Source: Paramecium pentaurelia (Eukaryota > Ciliophora > Oligohymenophorea > Peniculida > Parameciidae). From it: DNA of 64,000 bases. Below, piece by piece: positions 11,933 through 23,520 of the stretch; position 1 is the first letter of the stretch; each line of letters starts with the position of its first letter. A program made the position numbers and the translations under genes. The notes beneath the pieces were generated by a model that made no database searches, had not been told where the DNA came from, and saw only the letters and a list, made by a program, of their open reading frames with translations. Location of the stretch: contig CAJJDO010000011.1 in the NCBI GenBank assembly GCA_905183005.1, forward strand, positions 212,448-276,447. The letters run 5' to 3'.

Positions 11933-14089
11933 GAAGGTTGTTATTCCAATTTATTTATTATTTTTTTGATCTTTTTCTAAAATAGGTATTTAATTGTCTT
12001 AAGTTTAAATGGAAGCATCAGTGAAAATATTATCAGATCCTTAAAAATCTAAAATAACAAGAATTCCTTCTGTTTCAATATAAGTAAAATGACTAAAAGC
12101 AGAATAATAATAAAATTATGGAGAAGTAAAAACACCATTTATTGAATATTTTTTCCATTAAAACTTGGCTGAATCTATCCAAGTCTCTGCATATAATTAA
12201 TGTACTCCATAAAATGGAACTTCTAAAGTGTAAAGTATAGGTGAAACATAAAAGATTGGAGGTATTTCATCAAAATTTTTAGTTTTTTATCTAAATAAAT
12301 ATGCTAATTAATTTGCATAAGCAGCAACATAATATTTAGTTTTTGCTTCTTCTTCAGCAAGTTTAATATCATTTTCATTTAATTGATTTTCTTAATATTT
12401 TTTAACATGTTCTTTTGATAATTTTGCAACCATATATCTATTATTTAAAGCATCAAAAATTTTAAAGACACAAGTATTGTTTAGATCTAATACATTATTT
12501 CTTTAATTTTAATAATTTTTTATATTTATTTAAGTGATTTCTGGTTCTTAATTGATTTCTAAAGCAGTAACTCCTTATCTTTGAAATTAATCAACAATTT
12601 CATTAAATTATTTCCAAAAGTTTGATTTTTTTATTTAAGTTTAATTATATTGATAATTAATTATTTTTGGTTTAGTAAATTTAGCTCCTGTATAAAGACT
12701 TTTAGGTTTTTTTTGATATATTGATCTATTGAAACTTTATGTAATTGATGATTCAATAGCAAATTTAACAAGCTCAGGAAAATCATTAGGTTAGCTTTTT
12801 CTAGTTATCAGAATATCAGGGAATACATCCTACATTTTCTGAAACATAATATCAGTTGAATCTCTAATTTTAAAACATGTGAAAAAACTAAGTCTCTTTG
12901 CTTCCTTATATTTTAATATTACATTTTCTAAATATCCAGGTTCAACTGTATAATTATAATCATCAGAAATATTGTCAGAGTGATATTGAATTCCATGACA
13001 AGGTGCATCAGTAATTAAAAAAGTACATAAAATACTATCTTGATGTCTAGAAATATTTAAATTTAATCCTTATTCTAATGCAGTAACAATATCTTCTGCC
13101 TAATCACCACCACCTTAAGCTACCTATTTTGAAATTACTTTAATTATTTCATCAAAGTTTTCTGTTAAACATCTATATACTAATTATTCTTATTCATCAC
13201 ATTTATCTCTATATCCTACAAATCCAATTCTTACTCCATATCCATTTATCTTTTCTTTAAATTGATATATTATATTTGCAATTTACATTTTTATAGCTTA
13301 TAACCAACGTTTCATTGATAATGTTAAATCTAATATAAATATTACATCTATGATATTTGATTAATGAATTTCCCTTTAAAATTTTATGAGTTTTTGTTTA
13401 TCACACACTTATTGAATTTCAGTTTGCTTTGAAATCTAAAGAAAATTAATAAAACTATGTTAAGCTATTAAAGTTGTACAAGGTAATAATTGTTATTTTT
13501 AAAAAGAAATTTAATTTAAGTATTCCCAATCACAATGTATTTTTAGACATTTTTTATTTGGACATTCACCTTTAAAATAGTTTAGACACATATTTTGAAA
13601 TGTATCTAAATGATAAATGCAATTACATTTATCATTTTCACAAATGTTTTCTGGATTAATTTAGGTTACATTATATTAGATATAAACTTCTTTTCTAAGT
13701 TTATCCCAAGAGAGATGCCTATTTTAACAATTTTTATTTTTGCATATATTTGTAAAATTATTCAAACATATTCCTTTAGCCCATTTTCTATGAATAAATT
13801 GACATTAACTCTATTAACAAATTTGTTGAGGACATAAATTAAAACACCAAATACCATTGATTGGAGATATTTATAATAATAAATGAACTTTTTCAAGATT
13901 AAAATGATAAAAAGGACAATTATCATTAAAACATTTTTTGTTTTTATAGATATATTCTTCATCCTAAACATTATATTTTAAATATTCTAAACATATTCCT
14001 ACATATTTTCTTTCGTGAGTTGATTAACAATCATCATCTAAACAAAATATTGTGTTGTTGCAAATATCATTTACGTTATTAATATTCAT
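11378..14089 (-). CDS. CCCH-vWFA-alpha-kinase protein (VWKA-type), paralogue B
   Basis: Intronless, 903 residues; ATG at 14087-14089, TGA at 11378-11380. The layout matches paralogue A throughout: N-terminal C-x4-C-x3-H motifs (CLDDDCQSTH, CQFIH, CKNKNCQNRH), a vWFA domain from about residue 243 with DLTLS and a GGGDQAED loop, an alpha-kinase domain at about 535-730 with YMVAKLSK, KKYS, FSHFTY and ILDFQG, then a C-terminal tail of paired cysteines ending YICCQNL. The kinase motifs are weaker than in A: DLQG is DFQG and SDPSIQT is TDASIQT, so activity may be reduced or lost. Tail-to-tail placement next to A suggests an inverted local duplication that has since diverged. Confidence 0.8.
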
Positions 14090-14515
14090 TAGTTAATTTA
14101 AATTATATAAAAAAAGCTTTCTATTTAATTTTAAATGGATATGAATTATATTATTATATATATATATATAGTAACTTAATAATAGATTTAATTTTAATGG
14201 AATTATAAAGATGTAAGAAAAATTCTATTAAATAAATTATCAATATACTCCAAGTCTATAAGAAATGAGATTCAAATAAAAAATATTTTGTTTTGAATAA
14301 TTGTTTTATTTGTTATTTTCTATATTTTTTAATGATTTAAATATAAAGAACAATTAATTGTATAAATCAATCAAAATTTAATAATTATTTATGAAGTTCT
14401 AATACTTTATATATATTAATAAAGCTTATCAATAGTAATTCAAAATATTTAAATAGATTGCATCATAATCAAGTTTATTTAATTATAATTTAAAATATAT
14501 AAAATTAATTATAAT
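14090..14515. other. Intergenic, AT-rich, no gene seen
   Basis: Shared upstream region of kinase gene B (leftward) and the first ankyrin gene (rightward). It contains a (TA)n tract near 14155-14170 and no coding pattern that I can support. It is probably a divergent promoter region. Confidence 0.5.
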
Positions 14516-15886
14516 ATGATTTATAGACCATTACTCATTGAAACTTGTTAATATAAATACCGTATGGGAAGTGAGGAGAAATCATTCTCTATTAAAAAAA
14601 AAGTTGATTACTATCCTTACTTTAGATAAAAGGTTACTAGTCAATCATTTCACATTGAACCTCTTACTACAGATAAAAAAAAGTCAAAAAAATAACTGAC
14701 ATTGAATCAAAAATTAGGAAATTCAGATATTAATATACAATAATATATTGAGTTTAATGTATAAATTTGAAGAAATTAGATTAAAGAAAAGCCTATGAAT
14801 AGTAATACTAATAAAAGAGTTAGATAATTAATAATATAGGATAACAAATTAATGAGAAAATAAAATAAACTTAATAGTTTTGCTGAAATACTTACTTAAT
14901 AACACAAATCATATCATTAAAAATAGATGAAATAATAAGTGTTATCCATGTTAGATTAAGGATAACTTTTTAGAAAGGTTGAAAGTCCTTAAATGAGTCC
15001 AAAATAATAATTAGAATTATAATCAAAAACATAATAAAATTGTGCAGAACAATAAATATAAGATAAAGTTTAAAATTATTTATCAAGAAAGAGTATTCAC
15101 CTTTAAAGACTTTCTTAAAGAATGGATGATATTAATATATCAAAAAGATCAATTATAAATACAAGTTCAGCTGAAAGAGATTTAAAAATTTCTTCGACTT
15201 TTTTTAAGGACTTTATTGGTGTTTCTTAATAATTTAAATATAAAGAGAAATAAGATCCAGAATTATTAAAAGAATCTTATAAATATTGGGCATAAAGTAT
15301 AAGAACAAAAAAGGATCCATAAAAGAAAAGAAAGGTTGGAGCAGTATTTAGTACATCAGTAAGAATGAAACTTGAAAAAATGAGAAGCTTAATTTTAGAT
15401 TGTGTTAAAAAATTGAGATTTATGAAATTAGATCCTGAATTATTAATGTAAAGTAGAACAATATTAAAAAAACCTTATTAAAGAGAAGGTTCTTATGTAT
15501 TTTTTAAAGGAGTAACTAAAAATGATATTGATTTAGTAAAATTAATGCTTGATAAATGCAGATTTTATGCTTTTGATTTAAATGAGAATTTACAAACAGC
15601 TTTACATATTTGTTCTAGAAAAGGACATTTATAAATAGCAAAGATATTATTTCAATATGGAACTTATCCTGATGCAAGGGATGTAAGTAATAGAACTCCA
15701 CTTTATTATGCACTTATTAATAATTAAAAAGAATTAGTATAATTATTATTATCACATAAATGTAATCCATGGTCATTTCCTGGTTGTATCTATGATACTG
15801 ATGATCCTACATTAACAAAAATGTTAAAAATAGCTAGAAGAGTAAATATTAAATTATATAAGAATAGTTAGATATGTTATTAATGA
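14516..15886 (+). CDS. Ankyrin-repeat protein, tandem paralogue 1
   Basis: 449 residues after removal of one 21-nt intron (14759-14779). Start ATG 14516, stop TGA 15884-15886. The first two thirds is Lys/Gln/Ser-rich and low in structure; the C-terminal third holds ankyrin repeats: a helix pair around NLQTALHICSRKGHLQIAK, then NRTPLYYALINNQKELVQLLL. The N-terminal motif (R-P-L-L-I-E-T ... EEKSFSIKKK) recurs in the next gene (K-P-L-F-I-D-T ... EKSFTVKRK), showing the two are tandem duplicates. Ankyrin repeats bind proteins; the partner is unknown. Confidence 0.75.
14759..14779 (+). other. 21-nt intron, ankyrin gene 1
   Basis: GTATAAATTTG...AAATTAG. It holds the in-frame TGA that would otherwise stop translation; removal gives a continuous frame to the ankyrin repeats. 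Confidence 0.7.
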
Positions 15887-15975
15887 TGACACCTTATAAT
15901 ACAAGATAATAAATTTGGATTAATTATTGCAGAGTTTTCTATGAGTTTTGATTATATATATATATATATATATAA

Positions 15976-17623
15976 ATGAGTAAATTCAACTATGTTTTCA
16001 AACCTTTGTTTATTGATACTTTTGAATATAGCTATATGGATGGGAAGACTGAAAAGTCATTTACAGTAAAAAGAAAGTCTTCAATTAAAGAAGGGAGGAG
16101 TTTTATATAAAAGAGTGAACCTATTACCTAATTTAACGTATTTGATTGTTTTATAATTTTAGAATGAATCCATTAAAAAAAGTTAAAAGAGAGCTTAAAC
16201 AAGTAGATAATTGAAATAATCTTCATAACATAGAAACTTATCAAATAATTCTAATACTCCTAAAAATGGAATTAGGTAAATAGAAAGCCAATTAGAAGAT
16301 GAATTTGAAATTTCAGATAGGAGAAACTCTACTGATTAGAGATAAAATAACATACCTAAAATAAATTACTTAAATTTTAATGTATTCATAACTAAACATA
16401 GTAGTTAAATAGATAGCAATTATGAATGGATAAACTAGCAATTCATTTTAAAAAGCATTAAAATTGATAAATACAGACAATAAACTTATGAGAAGAAAAA
16501 CTATTGAGACTTCTAAAGTTCCTATTATTATAGAAAATGATATTTAATTATATGAACGTTTAGAAAATTAATATCCTTCAGATATCAAAGAATAAATTGG
16601 AAAGATGCTTGCTATTAGTGAAAGATATACTCCATATATTTAAATGAGAAAGAGAGATAAGGAGAGAGAGGCATTTACAAGAAATTTGTAATTTCTTGAA
16701 GAATCACTTTAATAATCAACAGCTCCTGATAAAAAGCTTTAAACAGTTATTTAATAATATTTTGATAAAAAGAAATCATTTTTAGAGGAAAAAGCAAAAT
16801 AAGATGAAATTTAATTAAGATAATTGTCAGAAGAAACATCTAGAATTCGTTAAAATTAAAGTAGAATGAGAATATCAACAACTTTTTTAAAAAGATTCAT
16901 TCATTAAGTTGAGAAAGATAAATAATAATAATAATAAAAGAATACATAAGAAATAGAAACTTAAAAGAGTGTTATTTAATCAATAAAATCATCTTAAAAA
17001 AATAAAAGAAGATCAAATGCAATATATAGTGAATAGGTAAAATTTTTATTCAAAAAAATGTTTCATCTAATTGTTGATTGTGTTAAGAAAATGAAATCAA
17101 TGAAACTTACAATAAAAGAAGTGTTTTAACATGGTGTTATTTAAAAGAAACCATATGAAAGAGAAGGATCTTTTTAATTTTTTGAAGCTGTTGAGAATAA
17201 TAATTATGATCTAATTAATTTTATCCTCAAAAAATGCAGATATTATGCCTTTGATATAAATGAATTAGGATAAACTCCTTTACATGTAAGTTCTATATAA
17301 GGACATTATACAATAACTGAAAAATTATTATAAAATGGTGCTTATCCTGATTCATAAGATGTATAAGGATATTCTCCACTTTATTATGCTGTTTAATATG
17401 AAAATAAATCAATAGTTTAGATATTATTATATTATAATGCTAATCCTTGGTCAAATAATAAATATAAATTAGAGACTCAAAATAATGAAATAAGAAAGTT
17501 ATTGAAATAATCAAGAAAAGTATAAATTATATTTAAATTTAGATTCATTTATTACTGTTATTAACTAAACATCCAGATAGAGATCAAATATGGATAAATT
17601 CAAGAGAATCTTTATTATCTTGA
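15976..17623 (+). CDS. Ankyrin-repeat protein, tandem paralogue 2
   Basis: 522 residues with three introns: 16138-16162 (25 nt), 16382-16412 (31 nt) and 17520-17542 (23 nt). ATG 15976 follows directly on a (TA)n tract; TGA 17621-17623. The N-terminal motif matches the preceding gene. The middle is Lys/Glu/Gln-rich and probably coiled or disordered. Ankyrin repeats lie at about residues 395-490 (GQTPLHVSSIQGHYTITEKL; GYSPLYYAVQYENKSIVQIL) followed by NPWS as in paralogue 1. It probably arose by tandem duplication and differs mainly by an insert in the charged linker and by intron number. Confidence 0.75.
16138..16162 (+). other. 25-nt intron, ankyrin gene 2
   Basis: GTATTTGATTG...AATTTTAG, phase 0, at the same place relative to the N-terminal motif as the intron of ankyrin gene 1. 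Confidence 0.7.
16382..16412 (+). other. 31-nt intron, ankyrin gene 2
   Basis: GTATTCATAAC...TTAAATAG. Several AG acceptors are possible; only this length keeps the downstream frame open. Confidence 0.6.
17520..17542 (+). other. 23-nt intron, ankyrin gene 2
   Basis: GTATAAATTATA...AAATTTAG near the 3' end. With it removed the protein ends at TGA 17621; without it the frame runs on through non-coding-looking sequence. Confidence 0.65.
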
Positions 17624-17837
17624 TTATATTATTTTTAATTGGAATTCATAATAACAGTTTAAAAATATATTAAAATTTATCATAAGTTCGTTATTCCAAA
17701 TTTTATTTATTTAATTGTTTGTCTCTATAGTTTTAAATATAAGAGATATTATTTAAGATGTACAAATGAATAACTAATAGTATAATTCATATTATAATAA
17801 TAAAAAACACAAAATAATAAACAAATAAACACAATTA

Positions 17838-18346
17838 TCAAGGCATTTCAATCTCTTCATATTCAAGCAATTTCTTTTCATAAAGAAAATAATATTGTTC
17901 ATCAATAAACAATTAATGGTCCATTAACTCTAAGAATTCTTATTCAAGAACAAATATCTCTTTAACACTTATCCCTCCTACTTTTGCATAATATTCATTC
18001 TTATAATAATCATCATCCTGATATTTTATAGCTATTACAATAGCTAACAAAAGGAATCTTCAATATTTAAATTAATTTACCTATGTATACATTTAGAATT
18101 GAGTACTAAATATGGGTGTTTTTCTTATAACCTATCTAAGTAAATTAATGCAATAACAAAGCATTATTCACTACAATGAGTATATTTTGAAATTCTTTAT
18201 AAATAATTGTGAATTGATATTGAAGGTGCTTTGTTAGCATGGAAATAGGATTGTGACTCTTACTCAATCTCTAAAGCATCTGTCTCTTTTATTATTTCAT
18301 CTAAGATAGTTGCTACTGTAATAATTAACTAATTCGATTGTTGCAT
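17838..18346 (-). CDS. PHO80/P-type cyclin
   Basis: 161 residues, one 23-nt intron (18058-18080). ATG at 18344-18346, TGA at 17838-17840. The protein is essentially one cyclin fold: ISIHNYLQRISKYTHCSEQC, then FVIALIYLDRL, then after the intron FLLLAIVIAIKYQDDDYY and a KVGGISVKEIFVLEQEFL helix. The order 'Y.R..KY...S...F..AL.Y.DR' followed by 'R.LL......KY.DD.YY.N..YA.VGG.S..E...LE..FL' is the PHO80-like cyclin signature (Pfam cyclin PHO80-like). Such cyclins partner CDK5/Pho85-type kinases in nutrient and cell-cycle signalling. It is short, as is common for this group in protists. It is divergently placed with the TPR gene, sharing about 300 bases of upstream sequence. Confidence 0.88.
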
Positions 18347-18650
18347 TAATAGATATAATTTTCAATATATATATTTTTTTTACTTAAAAACCATATTATA
18401 CAAATGATTATTCAAAAATCAGTTATATGTATAGATATTATACTATATGATTTAGAAACTCTTATTTACCTTTATTAAGTGTTATTATCATTATAAAACT
18501 CAATTTAAAATATACTTTCACTTTTATTAAAATCTCATTTTGAATTAATCATTATAGATATATCAAATACTATTAATAATTCTCTTTAAAGAAAATTCAT
18601 TCTAATTTTTTATATGTATATTGTAGTTAATAAAAAATAATTAAAATATA

Positions 18651-21209
18651 ATGGATTATTAATTATTGATAAGAGATTATGATAAAGTCAAAGAACTAAT
18701 TAAAGGAGAAAAAGACAGTTATTCTTAATTAATAAACTTTAAATGCGAATAACTATCAGAATTGTCAGATACATAACCATTTTTACCAGACAATACATTG
18801 AACAATCAACATTTTGTAGATTAGTATTAAGTTGAAAACCTATATGTTATGGACATTGAATCAACAAAATATTCATTATTGAATTTTATGAGAGATGATA
18901 ATCAAATAACAAAATAAGTTTTTGAGAATGAGTTGACTTATCCAACTTTTTAGCCATATTTGATTTAATTATCAAAATTACCAAAATAGGATTTTTAAAG
19001 AAAGGTAGGTTGGTTAGAAGTTATATATAAATTGATTTAAAGTCCTAAATAAAAAAAGTCAATGAAATTTTAGACTTATAATGAATTAATTATGTGGTAA
19101 AAAGCATTTATAGAAGTTGCCAAGGATATAACAAATAATTAAGAGTATTTTTTAATTCTTAGAAAACCTTTAAAAGAACTATTTAGATTATGTTTAATTC
19201 AAATATTATCAATTTTAGATAGAAATATTTATAAATATTTTGAATAATTAAATAGTCTTATAAACAATGATTTAATGTAAATCTTTTAAGATTCCTAATT
19301 AAGAATTACAATAATCTATTCATTAGCAAAAATTGTATTTCCTAAATTAGATTCAAAGTATTTTATAAATTAATTATTAGTGAAAAACTACCTGAAGAAC
19401 ACATTAAAATATTAAGTATTTTAATAAGTCATGATAAAATTAATAAAATACCAAATTTTGAATCATGGTTATAATTTTTTGAATTTCTTTTATTTTTTAT
19501 GCTTTCAGAAATAAATTTAAAAAAGGAACATATTTTTTAAAAGAATTTAGAGGATAAAATAAAGAAAGAACATCCAGATATTCCATTTATTGATCAATTA
19601 TGGTATTATGTAGCTGTCAATTTCACATAATAAAATATTAAATTAAATTAATCTTTAAAGAAATTGATATCTCATAATGTATATTCATTAATAAATATAT
19701 ATTGTGTAAGATACAATAAATATTAATTAATGAATTAAATATTAGAAGATTTATTGATTACTCCATTTGAAGATGATGTTTTAAGAATGAATATGTGTAT
19801 AATATTATTTAATACTGATGATTACAATAAATTGCATTAAATGATTCAATCTTTATTAGCAAGTGAATAAATTAAAGATCATGAATTTAGACCTGTAATA
19901 ATTAGTATGTGTGTAATGTTTACAGGTATTTATCTTGGCAAAGGAGAAGTAATAATATATATTAATTTTAATTAGGAAGCCTTATGTTTTGCAAGAATGA
20001 ATTATAATGATTATGATAAAGGTATAATAACACTTGATACTTTATTGGCTTAAATTGGTTATTGTTTTTATAATCTAGGAAAGTCAGCTAAATATGTTTT
20101 TGAAAAGGAGCATTTCTATATAAAGGCATTAGAATATTATTAAAAGAGTATTGAATAAAATTCTGATAATCATCTTGTTTAATATAATTATGGAAAATTA
20201 CTTGCAATAACTGGAGATATTAAAAAAGCTTTTTGTCATGTGGATTAAGCTTGTAGATTATGTGGAGCTGAGATTAATTTTAAGATTTTAAGAGCTCTTC
20301 TCTATTAAACTTAACATGAAAATTAAACTGCCTTATAAATAATATCATCATTATTAATAATAAAATAAAGTCCATTATTATATTTTATTAAAGCTTCAGT
20401 ATTAACAGAAATTTATCTATTAAATTTATTTAATGAGAAAGAATTGTAATATGCTTAAAATATAAGTGAAGAATTAAAATAATTTGTTATCAAAAAATTT
20501 TAAAAATCAAAAGAAGTTTAGTCAATTTTATAAAATCTTAAGAAATTTTTATTAGGAGTTTCAAAAAAAATGTATGAATTTGATTAAAATGATTAATTCA
20601 TATTTCAATTACCTCCTTTAAAGAGTATGTAAAATTTTGATATAGATCCTCTTACATATATCAATTATAGAAATGTATTATAAAAAATAATAATATATAG
20701 TGTATATTTAATACTATAGACATTCTAATAAAGTTACAAATTTTTGATTTAGCTAATCAAGTATTAGAATTAGTTGATGATGGTAATGAATCAAATGATA
20801 ATGAAAAATTGTTTTATGTAAAATATTTATATTGAAATTTTTAGTAAGGATTGTTGGAAGAGAAAAAAGATAAGATTGATGTAGCATGTCATTATTATGA
20901 GGAAGTGTTAAGAACAGACTTTTATCATGTTAGAGCTATGTCTAGATTAGGATTATTATATCTGAAACATTATAAAGATAGTAAAATATAAAGAGCTAGT
21001 GAATTATTGATTGCTGCATCGAAATTTGAAAAAACATATGAAATTTGGTAAAATAAGTGTGATTATATTGTAGTTTAGGATTAGGTATTTTGAATCAATT
21101 ATAAAATAATAATAGTGAAGCCTAAAAATTCCTTAATGATGCTCTAAGATTATTGAAAACATCTCCAATTGTCAGTTTTCAAATGATTCCAGACATTTTA
21201 TTTGGTTGA
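18651..21209 (+). CDS. TPR-repeat protein, possibly TTC7-like
   Basis: 809 residues with five introns: 19358-19380, 19949-19975, 20675-20700, 20818-20844 and 21048-21073 (23-27 nt). ATG 18651; TGA 21207-21209. The N-terminal half is alpha-helical without a recognised motif. From about residue 420 there are tetratricopeptide-like helix pairs: EALCFARMNYNDYDKGIITL, KALEYYQKSIEQNSDNHLVQ followed by YNYGKLLAITGDIKKAF, and near the end HYYEEVLRTDFYHVRAMSRL and SEAQKFLNDALRLLKTS. Length and a C-terminal run of TPRs resemble TTC7/YPP1-type scaffold proteins of the plasma-membrane PI4-kinase complex, but that is a weak inference. Several introns have lengths divisible by three and are called from GT..TAG borders and from interruption of a helix. 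Confidence 0.65.
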
Positions 21210-21321
21210 TTATATTTGTGTAATAATCATGGCTTTGTCTATTTATAAAGAAATTAAGAAATTATTCATTGAATATAAATTTCTTGCCATTTATTTTAAA
21301 TTAAAATCTTTAATTTTTAAA

Positions 21322-21938
21322 ATGATCATAAAAGTTGGTCACCTTAATGGTGAAGTTAAACTATATGATTTAGCTGATTAAACCTCAGCTGGTCATTTAA
21401 TGTAACTTATTCAATCTGAATTGGGTTGTGAAGTTTCATTGGTAAATTCTGGAGAAGCTGTAGCAGCATCTGCATTATTAGGTAATTACAACCACTCATT
21501 AATTATAGGAAATGATGGAATTTATTATGTAACTGTTGATGCAGAAGGAGGAAAGAAGAAAAAGAAGAAGAAGAAGAATTTTGCTAAACCCAAAAAGAAG
21601 AAGCACCGACACCGAAAATTAAAATTGGCAACACTTAAGCTATATACCATTGACAATAAAGGTGTTGTTTAAAGATCTCACAAACAATGTCCATAATGTC
21701 CATAAGGTGTATATATGGCTAAGCATTTTGATAGACACTATTGTGGTACATGTCATTAAACATTTAGAATGGATGAAGCAACTGTAAGAATTTATTAATA
21801 ATTATTTAGATCAAAGCCAATTTAGAAGCTATCAAAAAATAATAAGCAGCTAAAGCAGCAGCTGCAGCAGCAGCAGCCCCAGCAGGAGGAGCTGCAGCTG
21901 GAGGTGCCGCTGGTGGTAAAAAAGGAAAGAAAAAGTGA
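21322..21938 (+). CDS. RPS27A: Ribosomal protein eS31 (S27a) with N-terminal ubiquitin-like domain
   Basis: 196 residues with one 26-nt intron (21784-21809). ATG 21322; TGA 21936-21938. Residues 1-77 form a ubiquitin-like fold ending in Gly-Gly (76-77) right before a Lys-rich stretch, the place where eS31 precursors are cleaved. The ribosomal part has the basic KKKKHRHRKLKLATLKLY motif and a zinc ribbon CPQC...HFDRHYCGTC. Established role: 40S subunit protein made as a ubiquitin(-like) fusion. Odd features: the ubiquitin-like domain is strongly diverged (no usual MQIFVKT start or LRLRGG end), and the C-terminus carries an Ala/Gly-rich tail ending KKGKKK that is not part of the usual eS31 core. 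The last exon begins inside this extension. Confidence 0.93.
21784..21809 (+). other. 26-nt intron, eS31 gene
   Basis: GTAAGAATTTATT...ATTATTTAG, phase 0. Canonical short ciliate intron; removal joins DEAT to IKANLEAIKK. Confidence 0.85.
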
Positions 21939-22000
21939 TGATCAGTATAATAATATTAAATATATTATAAAAACAATAATTATAGAGGATTTATTTAAAA

Positions 22001-22053
22001 TTTTTAATTCACATTTTAAGATAAATCAAATATCTTAAAATGTGAATTAAAAA
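22001..22053. repeat. Perfect 23-bp inverted repeat with 7-nt loop
   Basis: Arms 22001-22023 and 22031-22053 are exact reverse complements (left arm begins TTTTTAATTCACATTTTAAG) around the loop AATCAAA. It lies about 60 bases after the eS31 stop and about 100 bases before the stop of the convergent HOOK-like gene. It could be a 3' end or termination hairpin for one or both genes, or a remnant of a small mobile element. Confidence 0.85.
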
Positions 22054-22159
22054 ATGTAAAGTTTTAATTCAAATTTTATTTAATATAGAAATAATATAAA
22101 GTATAATATTTATATAATAATAATAATATTAATAATATTAAATATTTTAAATTATATAA

Positions 22160-23443
22160 TCAATTATTTAAAGATTTCCCTCTCTAAGTTTTATTCAAAG
22201 AATGTAATGTAGATTATTATTAAATTTCAAATTTAGATATAATTTATCTTAACATATCATTTTATTTCTATAATTTATCATCAAAACAAGTTGGTTTTTT
22301 TTATTTTTATTCTGATAAACAATTAACTTTAGGTTTTGGAATCTTTGGAGTTTCTTATGTATATTATTTAATTTAAAACTAATTTTTGATTTATTATTCT
22401 TATTATGTAATTATATTTTTTAATTTAAGTATTTCTTATTCACATTATATATGATTTGTAGTATTATAATTAATAAAATTAAAATTTTCTTTTTAGACTT
22501 TTGAATAATTATCATATACTTTCACTTATTCCTTTAATATCTAATTCTTTTCTTACAATTCATCAATAATGATTTTTTTATTTTATTAATTTTACAATTC
22601 TTATTCAAGATCTTTAGACTTTTGTTCAAACTAAATTAATATTTAGATTTATTATTATTGTCTAGATATATATGAATGTATCATACAGTTCATTCCTTTT
22701 TTCTAAATTATTGATAATCAATTACAAATTTAAACATTCTTATTTTAAAAAATTAATTGTAATATCCTAATTTTGTCCTAATTCATTCATTTACAATTTT
22801 TCTATTTCTAAATATAAAATAAAAAATTATATTCTTACAATTTTTCAATGAAATATTTTCTTCTTTTAAATTTGATTATTCATTTTATAATTTTTGGATA
22901 TTTGTTTCTAATACTAAAATTTTGGATTATAGTGAATTGATTTCTATCTCTTATTTGTTATTGATAGTTTCATATTCAATCAATTACTTATATAATATTT
23001 GTTATTGATAACCGAATTCTTCTTTATTAAAGAAATCAAGAATATATTAAATTTGATCATTTCTTAAATAAGTTAGAGCTTCTTTAGCCTTATCCCACTC
23101 ATAGATTACCTAATCTATATATATGTGATTGAAATACCTTGATGATGTTAAACACAAATTTATTTAACTCGTTTTCATCATTCCCTTCTACTATTTTTAA
23201 AGGAGTAATGACTTGAAGAGTTGAATTAAAGTTTGACATATTTTCAATGAGGGATTTGATTCTTGCATAATTAAATACAAATTATGAATCTGAATATTAT
23301 TCAGCTTTGATAGGAAAATATTCTTAATTGAATTAATTTAAGAGTTTTTCAACGATAATTCCATCTATTAAGTCAATGTAGAGTGTTCCACAATTGATAT
23401 TTAAAATCTTTTTAAACCATGTTAAAATGGCTTCTTAACACAT
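22160..23443 (-). CDS. HOOK/CH-domain-like coiled-coil protein
   Basis: 399 residues with three introns (23110-23137, 28 nt; 22808-22838, 31 nt; 22662-22686, 25 nt). ATG at 23441-23443, TGA at 22160-22162. Residues 1-150 resemble the HOOK-type calponin-like domain: AILTWFKKI, then YIDLIDGIIVEKLLNQ, NYARIKSLIENM and a final helix KAKEALTYLR. The rest is a long Glu/Lys/Gln/Leu-rich coiled coil ending in a basic tail (QRGKSLNN). Established knowledge: HOOK and related CH-coiled-coil proteins link cargo or centrosomal structures to microtubules and dynein. Inference: a cytoskeletal adaptor, possibly basal-body or cilium related. Its start is 77 bases from the divergent PX gene. Confidence 0.65.
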
Positions 23444-23520
23444 TATGAAATAATTTAAAATATTCTTACACTTCAATTAAGTTGTAAATAACAATAATTG
23501 TAAATTTTATTAATATTTTT

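Noticed and set aside
15953..15975. (TA)n tract before the second ankyrin gene as a promoter or IES remnant
   Set aside because: Simple AT repeats are common in this composition and nothing else marks the site; TA-bounded element borders cannot be told apart here.
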